A stretch of 64,000 bases of DNA from Psychrobacter namhaensis (GCF_016107545.1 NZ_JABASS010000012.1:27830-91829), one strand, 5' to 3'; positions 8,657 through 18,609 are shown, counted from the first letter of the stretch. The notes: a model not told the origin generated them from the sequence alone. Program-made: numbers and translations.

Positions 8657-9493
8657 ATGAATTTATTCACCACCTTACAACAGCTTGTCCCGCAGCAGCA
8701 GCTGAGTAAAGTCGCAGGGCGTTTGGCCGCCAGCCGTCATCCTTATGTCAAACGTACCTTTATTCGTAGCTTTGCCAAAGCCTACAATGTCAGCTTGGAT
8801 GAGTATGAGCGCCAAAGTCTCAACGCTTATGAGAGCTTCAATGATTTTTTTACGCGTGAGTTAAAAGAAGATGCGCGCCCTATCGACAACACGGCTGAGG
8901 GCATTGTCAGTCCTGCTGATGGTATTATCTCTCAACTAGGACAGATTGACGACCATAAAGTGTTTCAAGCAAAAGGGCGTTATTATGACGTTGGGCAATT
9001 ACTGGCTGATAGCGAAGATGGTCGTTATTTTGCCGACGGCAGTTTTGCGACCGTTTATCTAGCACCCAGTAACTATCACCGCGTCCATATGCCATTTGCG
9101 GGTACATTGACCAAGACTCGCTATGTGCCTGGCACGCTGTTTTCTGTCAATACCACCACCGCTGCTAACGTGCCCGACTTGTTTGCGCGTAATGAGCGTC
9201 TGGTCTGTATGTTTGATACCCAGTATGGCAAAGCGGCCGTTGTGATGGTTGGCGCGATGATCGTCGCTGGTATTGAGACAGTGGCGACAGGCAAGATCGC
9301 CCGTACTGAGGACATACAAGAAGCGAATCACGATATGCGTTTTGAGAAAGGTGATGAGCTTGGGCGTTTTTATCTGGGTTCCACTGCTATTGTCGTGCTA
9401 CCAAAAGCGGCAAAAGCTGACTGGCAAGAGACGATGCAAGCCAACAGTTTTGTAAAAATGGGACAGTTATTAGGGGTCACTAATAGCAAATAA
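8657..9493 (+). CDS. psd: Phosphatidylserine decarboxylase proenzyme
   Basis: Psd converts phosphatidylserine to phosphatidylethanolamine at the inner membrane. The 278-residue proenzyme carries the autocleavage motif LGST (Ser242), where cleavage yields the alpha chain with an N-terminal pyruvoyl group. It also has the conserved SPADGIIS (about 94-101) and the YHRVHMPFAG segment. An in-frame TTG at 8612 would add 15 residues, but the ATG at 8657 gives the usual PSD start (MNLFTTLQQLVPQ) and is preferred, although its ribosome site is weak. A strong hairpin follows at 9516-9560. Confidence 0.95.
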   Translation: MNLFTTLQQLVPQQQLSKVAGRLAASRHPYVKRTFIRSFAKAYNVSLDEYERQSLNAYESFNDFFTRELKEDARPIDNTAEGIVSPADGIISQLGQIDDHKVFQAKGRYYDVGQLLADSEDGRYFADGSFATVYLAPSNYHRVHMPFAGTLTKTRYVPGTLFSVNTTTAANVPDLFARNERLVCMFDTQYGKAAVVMVGAMIVAGIETVATGKIARTEDIQEANHDMRFEKGDELGRFYLGSTAIVVLPKAAKADWQETMQANSFVKMGQLLGVTNSK

Positions 9494-9515
9494 GCTTGCG
9501 CTGTAATCACGACAT

Positions 9516-9560
9516 AAAAGCCCAGTGCTACGTGGATGACGACGTGTTACTGGGCTTTTA
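9516..9560. terminator. Terminator after psd, bidirectional
   Basis: AAAAGCCCAGT (9516-9526) pairs perfectly with ACTGGGCTTTT (9549-9559). It lies between the convergent psd and HD-domain genes, with A and T runs suited to both strands. Confidence 0.85.
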
Positions 9561-9591
9561 TGTGTCTGTCATTTATAGAGATTTTATCCAC

Positions 9592-10221
9592 TTACTCATC
9601 AATCAACCATCCTTGCTGGGTCGCGTATTCAATGTTTTTCGACAGCCAGTCATGAATGGCTGGAAAACTGTCTTTAATAAAGGCGTGCGCGCCCGCCACT
9701 TGGGTGCGCGTGACGCCAAGCTCAATCCACGTTTTGCCATTGGTATTTAGGTTTAGCAAAAATGGTAATAAACGATCAACCACGCGAAGCAGCTGAGCCT
9801 CTTGACTGCTGCCTGTCTCTTGCGCCTCCCAAACCTCACTCAAGTCCCTAATACCATTGCCCCGCTCGCGTTGCAATCTAGCGATACCAGCGCGCTCTTC
9901 GATATGGGCATCACGTCGCGTATTGGCATACAAAAAGGTGTCTCCCGCATCAATCTCGCCCAAATCATGGACCAACGCCATCTTGAGTACGCTCTCATGA
10001 TTAACATCCAGCTCAAATAACTCAGCAATAGACCAACATGCCATCGCTAAATGCCAAGAATGTTCAGCAGAGTTTTCATGACGAGTGGTCTGTGTCACGT
10101 AGCTGCGGCGATTGATACGTTTGAGTGCATCTAATTCCAGTAAAAAATGCGTGACATCATCGATATCGATGTTTGAGGTGAGCGAGGCGTTGGTGAATGA
10201 CATAGGTTTGTTTAAAGACAT
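9592..10221 (-). CDS. HD-domain phosphohydrolase (HD_3, YfbR/HDDC2-like)
   Basis: A 209-residue HD-superfamily protein. The metal ligands are visible: His in RHENSAEHSWHLA, the His-Asp pair in LVHDLGEIDAGD, and a distal Asp in RVVDRLLPFL. The layout (short N-terminal helix FLLELDALKRINRRSYV, then EHSWH) matches the HD_3 group, which includes the 5'-deoxynucleotidase YfbR and eukaryotic HDDC2. A nucleoside monophosphate phosphatase role is plausible but not proven. The ATG at 10221 has only a weak ribosome site (AGAGAAAA). Confidence 0.8.
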   Translation of the reverse strand: MSLNKPMSFTNASLTSNIDIDDVTHFLLELDALKRINRRSYVTQTTRHENSAEHSWHLAMACWSIAELFELDVNHESVLKMALVHDLGEIDAGDTFLYANTRRDAHIEERAGIARLQRERGNGIRDLSEVWEAQETGSSQEAQLLRVVDRLLPFLLNLNTNGKTWIELGVTRTQVAGAHAFIKDSFPAIHDWLSKNIEYATQQGWLIDE

Positions 10222-10302
10222 ATTTTTCTCTGATGAAAAGCAAAATAGCGCTTATTTTATCAAGCGCTATCTCATTCAAATAACTGCGACGGGCTGCGTC
10301 AA

Positions 10303-10878
10303 TTATTTGACTAAATGACTGATGGTTTTAAAAGCAGGGTCTTGACTGCTTCGGCACAGCTCAAACAAAATAGTCTCAACGGTGGTAATCACTCCACCTG
10401 CCCGGCGAATACGGCGAATGGCTTGTTTTTTATCATAAGGAAAACGTGAGCCGACTGCATCACCAATAATGACTGGTTGCATACCGTTATCAAGTAAATC
10501 GAGCGCTGTTTGGAGCACGCAGACGTGTGCCTCAACACCGAATAACAAGATAGTGCTACGATTCTGCTGCGCCAGATAGTGCCATGCGTCATTATTATCA
10601 CAGGCGCTAAAGGTCACTTTTTCGAAGCTTTTGGCATTCTCACCTTCTAATACATCACGTATCTCGGGTAACGTATCGCCTAGACCTTTTTTATACTGCT
10701 CATTGAGCATAATAGGAATGTTGAGCGCCTGCAGACCTTTGATCAGCGTTACTATTTTTTTTAAAATATTTTCATGGTCATAAATGTGCGGCGTTAAGCG
10801 CTCTTGTACATCGATAATCATCGCTTGTGTGTTTTCACGCGCAATGCGATAGGTACGATCGGTAATCATAGTAGACAT
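10303..10878 (-). CDS. Isochorismatase-family (YcaC-like) cysteine hydrolase
   Basis: A 191-residue cysteine hydrolase with the family triad: Asp23 (IIDVQER), Lys87 (FEKVTFSA) and nucleophile Cys120 (GVEAHVCV), followed by the cis-peptide region. The length and the absence of an extra carrier domain place it with YcaC-type hydrolases rather than EntB. The natural substrate of this subgroup is unknown. An AAGGAG site sits 6 bases before the ATG. It borders the AT-rich darT1-NADAR cassette. Confidence 0.85.
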   Translation of the reverse strand: MSTMITDRTYRIARENTQAMIIDVQERLTPHIYDHENILKKIVTLIKGLQALNIPIMLNEQYKKGLGDTLPEIRDVLEGENAKSFEKVTFSACDNNDAWHYLAQQNRSTILLFGVEAHVCVLQTALDLLDNGMQPVIIGDAVGSRFPYDKKQAIRRIRRAGGVITTVETILFELCRSSQDPAFKTISHLVK

Positions 10879-11027
10879 AGTACACTCCTTGTACGGCTGA
10901 CATTTTTTATTAAAAGCGATATTAAAGGTAACATCAATAGTGTCTTAGCTCAGCTTACTCTTATTTAGTCACAGTTTGGCTGATGCGTCAATGGAGATAA
11001 CTTTTAATCACAACACTTTAAGAAAAC

Positions 11028-11720
11028 TCACTTAAACATATCTTGCATTTCACCTTTATTATCTTTGGATCTGCCAACTAATTGTAGAAAATCCTTTTTA
11101 TTGGGAATACTATCACTGTCTTCTAATATCTTATTTCGTCTTAGTGAGACGTATAGTGCAATAGCATTTGCTTGACAACTAAAAGATTTCTTGGGATTAA
11201 ACTCAATATCTGTAAAGGCATCATACTCTAACACTTGATTTTTAAGGTTGCTATTCAAATTCAACACATTTAAATACAACCAATTATAAAAAGCAGTTTT
11301 TGGTTCAATATCCCATCTATCACCTTTATGCTCGAAAGCGATAATATCACCTGAACTTTTTAACCTTTCATCTCTTTTAGCTTCTAATGAACTTTTATAT
11401 CGGATATCATCATAAGGGCCTCCTTCCTGGAAGACCTTTGATGACTGATAAAGACTCTCGACACTAGCTTTGTGGCCATTGCGCAGTTCAATTTGAAGGT
11501 TAAAAGCACTAAGCATAATACCTAGTTCAGAGTCAGATTTAGAGGATATCTCTAATACATTTTTAGTAGGATGTTTTTTTTTAAAAGCGCAGTGCAGCGA
11601 TTCGACTGATTTTTTCTTTTGTGCCACACTAAACCCAGCAAACCATTCAAAATCTAAATCCTCAATAATAACCAACTCTTCATTTGAATTACTAGGTACA
11701 AATACTGGACGATTAGCCAT
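11028..11720 (-). CDS. NADAR-domain antitoxin partner of DarT1 (guanine-ADP-ribose hydrolase)
   Basis: A 230-residue protein matching my recollection of the DarT1-associated NADAR antitoxins. It opens MANRPVFVPS, then reads EWFAGFSVAQKKKSVESLH (25-43), LEISSKSDSELG (56-67), SKVFQEGGPYDD (94-105), EPKTAFYNWLY (139-149) and YDAFTDIEFNPKKSFSCQA (166-184). From published work on DarTG1 systems, NADAR removes ADP-ribose from guanine bases modified by DarT1 and so neutralises the toxin. The ATG at 11720 has AAGGAG 8 bases upstream; longer frames upstream lack this. Its start overlaps the last 8 bases of the toxin gene, so the two are translationally coupled. The composition is visibly AT-rich compared with neighbours, suggesting horizontal gain. 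Confidence 0.8.
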   Translation of the reverse strand: MANRPVFVPSNSNEELVIIEDLDFEWFAGFSVAQKKKSVESLHCAFKKKHPTKNVLEISSKSDSELGIMLSAFNLQIELRNGHKASVESLYQSSKVFQEGGPYDDIRYKSSLEAKRDERLKSSGDIIAFEHKGDRWDIEPKTAFYNWLYLNVLNLNSNLKNQVLEYDAFTDIEFNPKKSFSCQANAIALYVSLRRNKILEDSDSIPNKKDFLQLVGRSKDNKGEMQDMFK

Positions 11721-13074
11721 CTCTATATCTCCTTTGATCGAATACAATATCATTCTCAGTAACTTTATACCCAAGCTCTCTAACCCAGTTAAGGCTCTCA
11801 TCTTGATGATTAGTATATATCTCTTCAACGAAATCTACTGGAATATTACCTAGGTATAGTACTTCGGCTTGGTTGTCGTAAGTATAAGTTGGTAATGCCC
11901 TACCTATTGGTGACTCAAACATCTCTAAAAAAGCATTACACGTCATTCTTTCATCAATAGATAAATTTCTCACCTTATTAGACGCTGCGTTTGTACTACA
12001 AAAAACTGCCTTATTAAGATAATTAAAGTTTTCAATTCTATTAGACGTTTGCTGCTCTTTTCCATATATAAGCGAAGGTGAAATTTTAAGCACCACCCAA
12101 TCATCATCACTAGTTTGTTTTCTATATCTATAGAACATCTTGAAATTTGGATGGCTAAATGATAATGAAATAGAGTCTAAAACTCCATCTAGCCTCATCT
12201 GATCATTAAACGCATATTTAAGGTTCATATTGTTAAGGTTTGTTCTTGTTAAAATCCCATATTCTAATATAGATGAGAGGTTTGACTTGTGAGTAAAATG
12301 ATATATGGCATCAATATTCTTACACTTACTACTATCAAAAACTGTCGCGCTGACAATATTTTGCCATATAGAACTATAAAAACTTTTATCAAGATCTGAG
12401 AATTTAAAATTAAAGTATTGATCAACACATTGTAAGTCTGGATAACCTCTTTTACCTGCAAGATAGAAACGTATCTTTAAAAAATCAATTAAGTAGCTGT
12501 CAACCTCTCCTGCATACTTATTAATATCTTCAATACTGGCTGTATCATTGGAAGCTTTAGCTAATTTATCTTTAGCTAATTTATCTTTAGCTAATTTATC
12601 TTTGGCTAGCTTATCTCTTCTAAGTTCACCATACTCACGATTAATAAAATACTTCTCTTCATTAGAAGAAAAAAACCCAGATTTAACATCATTTTTCTTG
12701 ATAACTAAATGGGATATTTCATCATAACGTCCAGCTCTTTTAAAAGCATTAACCATCCATGTTACTTCATCAAAATTATCTGTTAACCCTAAACTTATAT
12801 TAAGCTCATTGAAGTCTTCTAGGTCTTCTCTTTCAGAAAGCTCATACAATCTATTTTTAAATTTTTCAATATTTTTTTCTTCTAATTCGCTGCCAAACTT
12901 ATCTAAATTATTACTCAACTCATCAAGAAATTTATTAGTTTCATCAAGGAACTTATTAGTCCCATCTTTAGCTTCTTTAGCAAATTTGATAGCAGTTTTA
13001 ACGTCTTTAGATTTTGATGTCGATGTAAAAAACCATATAATCAAAAATACAATTATTATTATAAATATTTCCAT
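11713..13074 (-). CDS. Membrane-anchored DarT1-type ADP-ribosyltransferase toxin
   Basis: A 453-residue protein. Residues 1-19 form one transmembrane helix (MEIFIIIIVFLIIWFF). Residues 20-100 are charged and coiled-coil-like. Residues about 155-172 are a 4-fold KDKLA repeat. The C-terminal 198 residues (from 256) form a DarT/DUF4433 ADP-ribosyltransferase domain: YHFTHKSNLSSILEYGIL (NAD-binding His), FNDQMRLDG (Arg about 294), the SLSFSHPNFKMF strand, VVLKISPSLI, and QAEVLYLGNIP with the likely catalytic Glu about 404. The NDxxRxDG and HPNxxM patterns fit the DarT1 subgroup, which ADP-ribosylates guanine in DNA. The ATG at 13074 is preferred because AGGTG precedes it and it opens the hydrophobic helix. 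It is transcribed first, ahead of the antitoxin. Its composition is AT-rich. Confidence 0.78.
   Translation of the reverse strand: MEIFIIIIVFLIIWFFTSTSKSKDVKTAIKFAKEAKDGTNKFLDETNKFLDELSNNLDKFGSELEEKNIEKFKNRLYELSEREDLEDFNELNISLGLTDNFDEVTWMVNAFKRAGRYDEISHLVIKKNDVKSGFFSSNEEKYFINREYGELRRDKLAKDKLAKDKLAKDKLAKASNDTASIEDINKYAGEVDSYLIDFLKIRFYLAGKRGYPDLQCVDQYFNFKFSDLDKSFYSSIWQNIVSATVFDSSKCKNIDAIYHFTHKSNLSSILEYGILTRTNLNNMNLKYAFNDQMRLDGVLDSISLSFSHPNFKMFYRYRKQTSDDDWVVLKISPSLIYGKEQQTSNRIENFNYLNKAVFCSTNAASNKVRNLSIDERMTCNAFLEMFESPIGRALPTYTYDNQAEVLYLGNIPVDFVEEIYTNHQDESLNWVRELGYKVTENDIVFDQRRYRDG
12556..12615. repeat. 15-bp minisatellite, four units, inside darT1
   Basis: TTTAGCTAATTTATC occurs three times without a mismatch (12556-12570, 12571-12585, 12586-12600), followed by a fourth unit with two changes (12601-12615). 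Each unit is five codons, coding DKLAK in the toxin's linker. Gain or loss of units keeps the frame and would only lengthen or shorten the spacer between anchor and toxin domain. Confidence 0.95.
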
Positions 13075-13099
13075 GACACACCTATAAACACATACCCAC

Positions 13100-13134
13100 A
13101 AAAAATGCCTCTAACATTACGCTAGAGGCATTCG
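13100..13134 (-). terminator. Terminator of fadBA
   Basis: On the minus strand a 10-bp perfect stem (AATGCCTCTA with TAGAGGCATT; 13123-13132 and 13104-13113 on the plus strand) is followed by TTTTT. It lies between the fadA stop and the darT1 start, so it insulates the toxin cassette from fadBA transcription. Confidence 0.85.
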
Positions 13135-13173
13135 GTTTACAAGATATTCAGAAAAATAGTTTACTTACTTCGA

Positions 13174-14397
<1,224 letters not shown>

Positions 14398-14481
14398 TTA
14401 TCACATCGCAATCTTGCTGAAGGTACGATAGGTACCTCTGCGCGCGATGCCTTTGTACCAGCGTTTGAACCAACTGTAACC

Positions 14482-14543
14482 GTACGTTTGCCCCTAAAGA
14501 GTATCGTCACACCAGTGGCTTTCCTCTCAATAAGCAAACGTAC
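14482..14543. repeat. 10-bp inverted repeat in the fadB-fadA spacer
   Basis: GTACGTTTGC (14482-14491) and GCAAACGTAC (14534-14543) are perfect reverse complements with a 42-base loop. The element sits between the fadB stop and the fadA start and could fold in the transcript or bind a regulator. It has no T-run, so it is not an ordinary terminator. Confidence 0.5.
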
Positions 14544-14571
14544 TGCACTTCATCCTAGTAATGACCGACCA

Positions 14572-16731
14572 TTACGCTGTTGCGTAAAAGGTCTCGCCTG
14601 CTGCTGCCATGTCGCGAATCTTTTGCGGCGCTTCATAGGCTTTGCCAAGGTGCGCGTATTTTTCACACAATGCCAAGTAGTTATCTAGACCCATTTGGTC
14701 GATATAACGGCAAGGACCACCGCGGAATGGCGGGAAACCAACGCCCATAATCATCGCCATATCCGCTTCAGATGGCGTAGACACAATGTTGTCTTCTAAG
14801 CAGCGTACGGTTTCATTACAGAAAGCCAGCATGGTGCGGTCGATGATCGCTTGATCATCAAACGCTTGCTTGTCATTATCAGTCGTGGCTTTTAGCAACT
14901 CATAAGTGGCATCATCCGCAACTTTCTTTGGCTTACCGCGCTTGTCTGTCTCGTACTTGTAAAAACCAACGCCGTTTTTCTGACCTAGGCGCTCGTTTTC
15001 ATATAAATGCTGAATCGCCCCTTTATAATCAGGCTTCATGCGATCTGGGAAACCTTCCGCCATAACTTCTGCGCCATGGACACCCGTGTCTAAACCGACC
15101 ACGTCGATTAGATAAGCAGGGCCCATTGGCCAGCCGAATTTTTCCATGACTTTATCGACATGAGCAAAATCAGCACCTTGCTTTAGTAGCAAGTCAAACG
15201 CGCCAAAGTATGGGAACAGGACACGGTTTACCAAGAAACCTGGGCAGTCGTTGACCACGACAGGCACTTTGCCCATTTTAGAGGCGAGCGCAACGGTGGT
15301 CGCGATGGCTTCTTCAGAGGACTTCTCCCCGCGGATAACCTCTACTAGCGGCATACGGTGCACTGGGTTAAAGAAGTGCATACCAACGAAGTTTTCTGGA
15401 CGCTCAAGCGCTTCTGCTAGATAAGTAATAGAAATGGTTGAGGTGTTTGACGCTAAGATGCAATCGTCCTTAACCAAGCCTTCCACTTCTTTTAACACAC
15501 TACGCTTAACGTTTGGATTTTCTACCACGGCTTCGATGACGATATCGGTATCGCTAAAGTCACCATAGTTTAAGGTTGGACGGATACGGCTTAACGTTTC
15601 ACCCATTTTTGCTGGGGTCATTTTCTTACGTTCAACCATTTTGCCAAGCAGTTTGCTGGCTTCACCCATACCAAGGTCTAATTGCTCAGCCTTGATGTCT
15701 TTCATGATGATTGGTAGGCCTTTGCTCGCCGCTTGATAAGCGATGCCGCCACCCATGATACCTGCGCCCAATACCGCCGCTTCAGTGATTTCATGGGCTT
15801 TTTTGCTGTGCTGCTTCGCTAATTTTTTGACCAACTGATCGTTTAAGAACAGACCAACCAAGCTTTCTGCTTGTGGGGTTTTAGCGGCTTTTGCAAAACC
15901 GGCAGCTTCTACCTCAATCGCTTTATCACGTGGCAGATTGACGTGCTTCTCAATCGTCTCGATGGCGATTGCTGGTGCTGGGTACTGTTTAGGATTGGCT
16001 TTGGCAAAAATCATGCCTTTGGCGCTGTTAAACGCCATGGCTTGCTCAAGCTGGTTTAGCTTAACAGGCGCAAGCTTTTCTTCGCGTTTCGCTTGCCAAT
16101 CAAGCTCACCTGAGATACATTTTTTGACCAAATCAATCGCCGCATCTTGCAGGTCATCAGCTGGTACTGTTGCATCAACCAAGCCTAGCTTTAAGGCATC
16201 AAGAGGTTTTTTTGGCGTGCCAGTCGCGATCAGCTCAAGCGCATTGTCGATACCAATCACACGCGTACTACGAACCGTACCACCAAACCCTGGGAAAATG
16301 CCCAGCTGAGTTTCTGGTAGACCAATGATTGCTTTGTCACTCATGACACGGTATTCACAAACCAACGTCATCTCACAACCACCGCCAAGCGCTGCACCAT
16401 TGATGGCAGCTACTTTCGGAAACGGCAAGTCTTCAAAGCGGTTAAAGGCGTCATTAACGTCAACAACCCAGTCTTTAATCTCGCTTTCTGGCTTCTTAAA
16501 AGAACCAACAAATTCTGTGATGTCAGCACCAGCGATAAACACGCCTTTACTTGAGGTGACGATAAGGCCTTTTACGTTGTCATCTTTTTCTAAAGCGCTT
16601 ACAGCTTCGCCAAATTGCTTATTGGTCTCAGCATCAAACTTATTCACGCTCTCATTTTCGGCGTTGTACTGCATGTTGGCGATGCCATCCTCTAGCATTG
16701 TCACCGTAATGCGATTTCCTTGGTATACCAT
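14572..16731 (-). CDS. fadB: Fatty-acid oxidation complex alpha subunit FadB
   Basis: A 719-residue multifunctional enzyme. The N-terminal enoyl-CoA hydratase/isomerase domain (about 1-190) has the oxyanion-hole segments [10 protein letters not shown] and [10 protein letters not shown]. The central 3-hydroxyacyl-CoA dehydrogenase NAD-binding domain (about 315-495) begins [15 protein letters not shown]. The dehydrogenase C-terminal domains follow ([15 protein letters not shown], and [14 protein letters not shown] near the end). It catalyses the hydration and oxidation steps of beta-oxidation in an alpha2-beta2 complex with FadA. An AAAGGAG site precedes the ATG. Its electrons would reach the quinone pool through ETF and the ETF-QO at 51186-53018. 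Confidence 0.97.
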   Translation of the reverse strand: MVYQGNRITVTMLEDGIANMQYNAENESVNKFDAETNKQFGEAVSALEKDDNVKGLIVTSSKGVFIAGADITEFVGSFKKPESEIKDWVVDVNDAFNRFEDLPFPKVAAINGAALGGGCEMTLVCEYRVMSDKAIIGLPETQLGIFPGFGGTVRSTRVIGIDNALELIATGTPKKPLDALKLGLVDATVPADDLQDAAIDLVKKCISGELDWQAKREEKLAPVKLNQLEQAMAFNSAKGMIFAKANPKQYPAPAIAIETIEKHVNLPRDKAIEVEAAGFAKAAKTPQAESLVGLFLNDQLVKKLAKQHSKKAHEITEAAVLGAGIMGGGIAYQAASKGLPIIMKDIKAEQLDLGMGEASKLLGKMVERKKMTPAKMGETLSRIRPTLNYGDFSDTDIVIEAVVENPNVKRSVLKEVEGLVKDDCILASNTSTISITYLAEALERPENFVGMHFFNPVHRMPLVEVIRGEKSSEEAIATTVALASKMGKVPVVVNDCPGFLVNRVLFPYFGAFDLLLKQGADFAHVDKVMEKFGWPMGPAYLIDVVGLDTGVHGAEVMAEGFPDRMKPDYKGAIQHLYENERLGQKNGVGFYKYETDKRGKPKKVADDATYELLKATTDNDKQAFDDQAIIDRTMLAFCNETVRCLEDNIVSTPSEADMAMIMGVGFPPFRGGPCRYIDQMGLDNYLALCEKYAHLGKAYEAPQKIRDMAAAGETFYATA

Positions 16732-17491
16732 TTGAAACTCCTTTCTATATAACGAAAGCTACGTTTTGGATTAAAATAAATAGCCAGTTACTGTTAGTAA
16801 AATGGGTAATAGCACTGTATTAACCTGCCCGCTCATTATGATAAACAACCCCATCATGATAAACACCTAGCAGATTAATCAGTGAAGATATCTTTGTTAT
16901 CCAGCGCTCATGATTTTGTATTCACTGCTATTTTGACGTCTCTTGCACAAACTCACACGGCACGTTATTTATATACTATTGGTGCCGATAATAATGTGAC
17001 AAACACGGTTTAGGCTTGGGTCTCGTGTGAGTTTTTCGCTTAGACAGATGGGCAAAACCCCCATTCTCATCACCAGACCACTTTTACGCCAATTAGTGTA
17101 GGGGATTATGCCCCTGACTGTCACAAGCTAATACCATACTCGCAAGTCACTCTTAAAGCTATAGTAGCCCTTTACCTTCCTGCCAACGTGCTTTAAATGA
17201 CTGCTTGCACACTGATATTTTATCCCAAATATCCACGCTTCAGCACGATCGACAGTAGCTTATCAGTCTCTCAATTGCCTCATTTATCAAAGCACATTCA
17301 AACAGCAAATTAAATCACCAATACGTAACGAGGGCTTGTTGGCGTATTTCACGCTGTTTTTAACATGAACCAGCAAAAAATAATTCATCGACCATACCTG
17401 CCGGACAAGGAATACAATCTATCATGCTACACTAACGATATTTTTATTATTCCTCTTATAATTTATTATTCCTCTTATAAATGGTTGGGTT
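16732..17491. other. Long intergenic region between divergent fadB and ispA (760 bp)
   Basis: No ORF is supported. It contains a direct repeat catNatgataaacacc-like at 16834-16850 and 16852-16867 (18-bp spacing). It also holds CAAAC-ACG-GTTTA at 17000-17012, close to the PsrA-type half-site pattern GAAAC-N4-GTTTC but not exact. Two small hairpins follow around 17040-17060 and 17104-17116, then an 18-bp tandem duplication just before ispA. The length suggests complex control of fadBA or an unrecognised RNA; neither is shown. Confidence 0.5.
17443..17479. repeat. 18-bp tandem duplication directly upstream of ispA
   Basis: TTTATTATTCCTCTTATA occurs twice (17443-17460 and 17462-17479) with one base between, ending 12 bases before the ispA ATG. 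It lies where the -10 element or leader of ispA should be, so copy number could alter expression. Confidence 0.85.
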
Positions 17492-18568
17492 ATGACTGTT
17501 TCTTCTACACCAAGCTTTATGTCTTTTGATGGCGCTGACCACAGCACCGAGCAATTCCACAGTGCCGTGCGCGCCCAATTGGCCCAAGATATCGAGGTGA
17601 TGTTTGCTTATGCCAAACTTCCTACTCCCCTAGTTGATGCGTGTCGTTATGTGATGACCGGCCAAGGCAAGTTGGTGCGTCCGTTGATGGTCGCCAGCGC
17701 CTTTGCCAGCGTCAATGATGGTATGAAGGTGGCTACAAATATAAATACTGCCTCAGACGCCCTTTCATCTAATCGTACCAACCTGACAGATACCGCGCTA
17801 AATGATGATTTAGAGATGCTGTTAGAGAACGACTCAGATTATGATATGTGTCGCCGTGCTGCATTGGCAGTGGAGCTGTTGCATACCTATTCATTGGTGC
17901 ACGATGACTTACCCTGTATGGACGATGATGAGCTGCGCCGTGGTCAACCGACCTGTCATATCGCCTTTAGTGAAGCGACCGCGCTACTGGCAGGAGATGT
18001 CCTACAGACGCTCGCCTTTGAAGTGTTGACCGCAGAGATGCCCACCTTTGCGCCCTTTGATACCGCTATCGCAAGCCAGCTATTTGCCATATTTGCGCCG
18101 CGTGCCAGACGTATGGTGGCAGGCCAAATGCTTGATCTCAATGCTGAAGCCAGCCCCCACATTTCACAAAGCGATTTAGAAGCCATCCACCGTGATAAAA
18201 CGGGCGCATTGATTGAAGCGGCGATGCTCATGGGCGGTATTTGTGCTGGCGCGACGGCTTTGCAGCGCATGGCGTTACAAGAGTGCGCCCAGCACATTGG
18301 TCTCGCTTTCCAAGTCCAAGATGATATCTTAGATGTGACCACCAGCACGGATACGCTCGGCAAACCTGCTGGTAGCGATGAAAAACTAGACAAGTCCACC
18401 TATGTCAAACTAATGGGTGTTGAAAACGCAACGGCTTATGCGCAATCGCTGTTTAATGACGGACGCGCTGCCATTACTCGTGAGCTGAGCCGTCATGAAT
18501 CAAGCAGTAACACCGACAATGATGCCCTACTAGCGTTAATAGAATGGCTATGGGCCCGTAAAAAATAA
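17492..18568 (+). CDS. ispA: Farnesyl (polyprenyl) diphosphate synthase
   Basis: A 358-residue class-I polyprenyl synthase. The first Asp-rich motif is DDLPCMDDDELRRG and the second is QVQDDILDVT, with the GKLVRPLMV substrate segment upstream. The DDxxxxD form with Cys-Met is the short-chain (C15) synthase type, so farnesyl diphosphate for quinones and undecaprenol is the likely product. It is about 55-60 residues longer than usual because of an insertion at about residues 74-118 rich in Asn, Asp, Thr and Ser (ending LENDSDYD) before the first motif. Geranylgeranyl synthase activity cannot be excluded. Confidence 0.9.
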   Translation: MTVSSTPSFMSFDGADHSTEQFHSAVRAQLAQDIEVMFAYAKLPTPLVDACRYVMTGQGKLVRPLMVASAFASVNDGMKVATNINTASDALSSNRTNLTDTALNDDLEMLLENDSDYDMCRRAALAVELLHTYSLVHDDLPCMDDDELRRGQPTCHIAFSEATALLAGDVLQTLAFEVLTAEMPTFAPFDTAIASQLFAIFAPRARRMVAGQMLDLNAEASPHISQSDLEAIHRDKTGALIEAAMLMGGICAGATALQRMALQECAQHIGLAFQVQDDILDVTTSTDTLGKPAGSDEKLDKSTYVKLMGVENATAYAQSLFNDGRAAITRELSRHESSSNTDNDALLALIEWLWARKK

Positions 18569-18609
18569 CCAAAAATTTAATCATCAAAGAATGGCAATGA
18601 GTGGTCAAC

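Noticed and set aside
12556..12615. Regular repeats suggesting a CRISPR array
   Set aside because: Units are 15 bp, directly adjacent with no spacers, and lie in frame inside a coding region.
11028..13074. A DarTG2-type pair with a macrodomain antitoxin
   Set aside because: The partner protein lacks macrodomain motifs and reads as a NADAR protein; the toxin has the NDxxRxDG pattern of the DarT1 branch.
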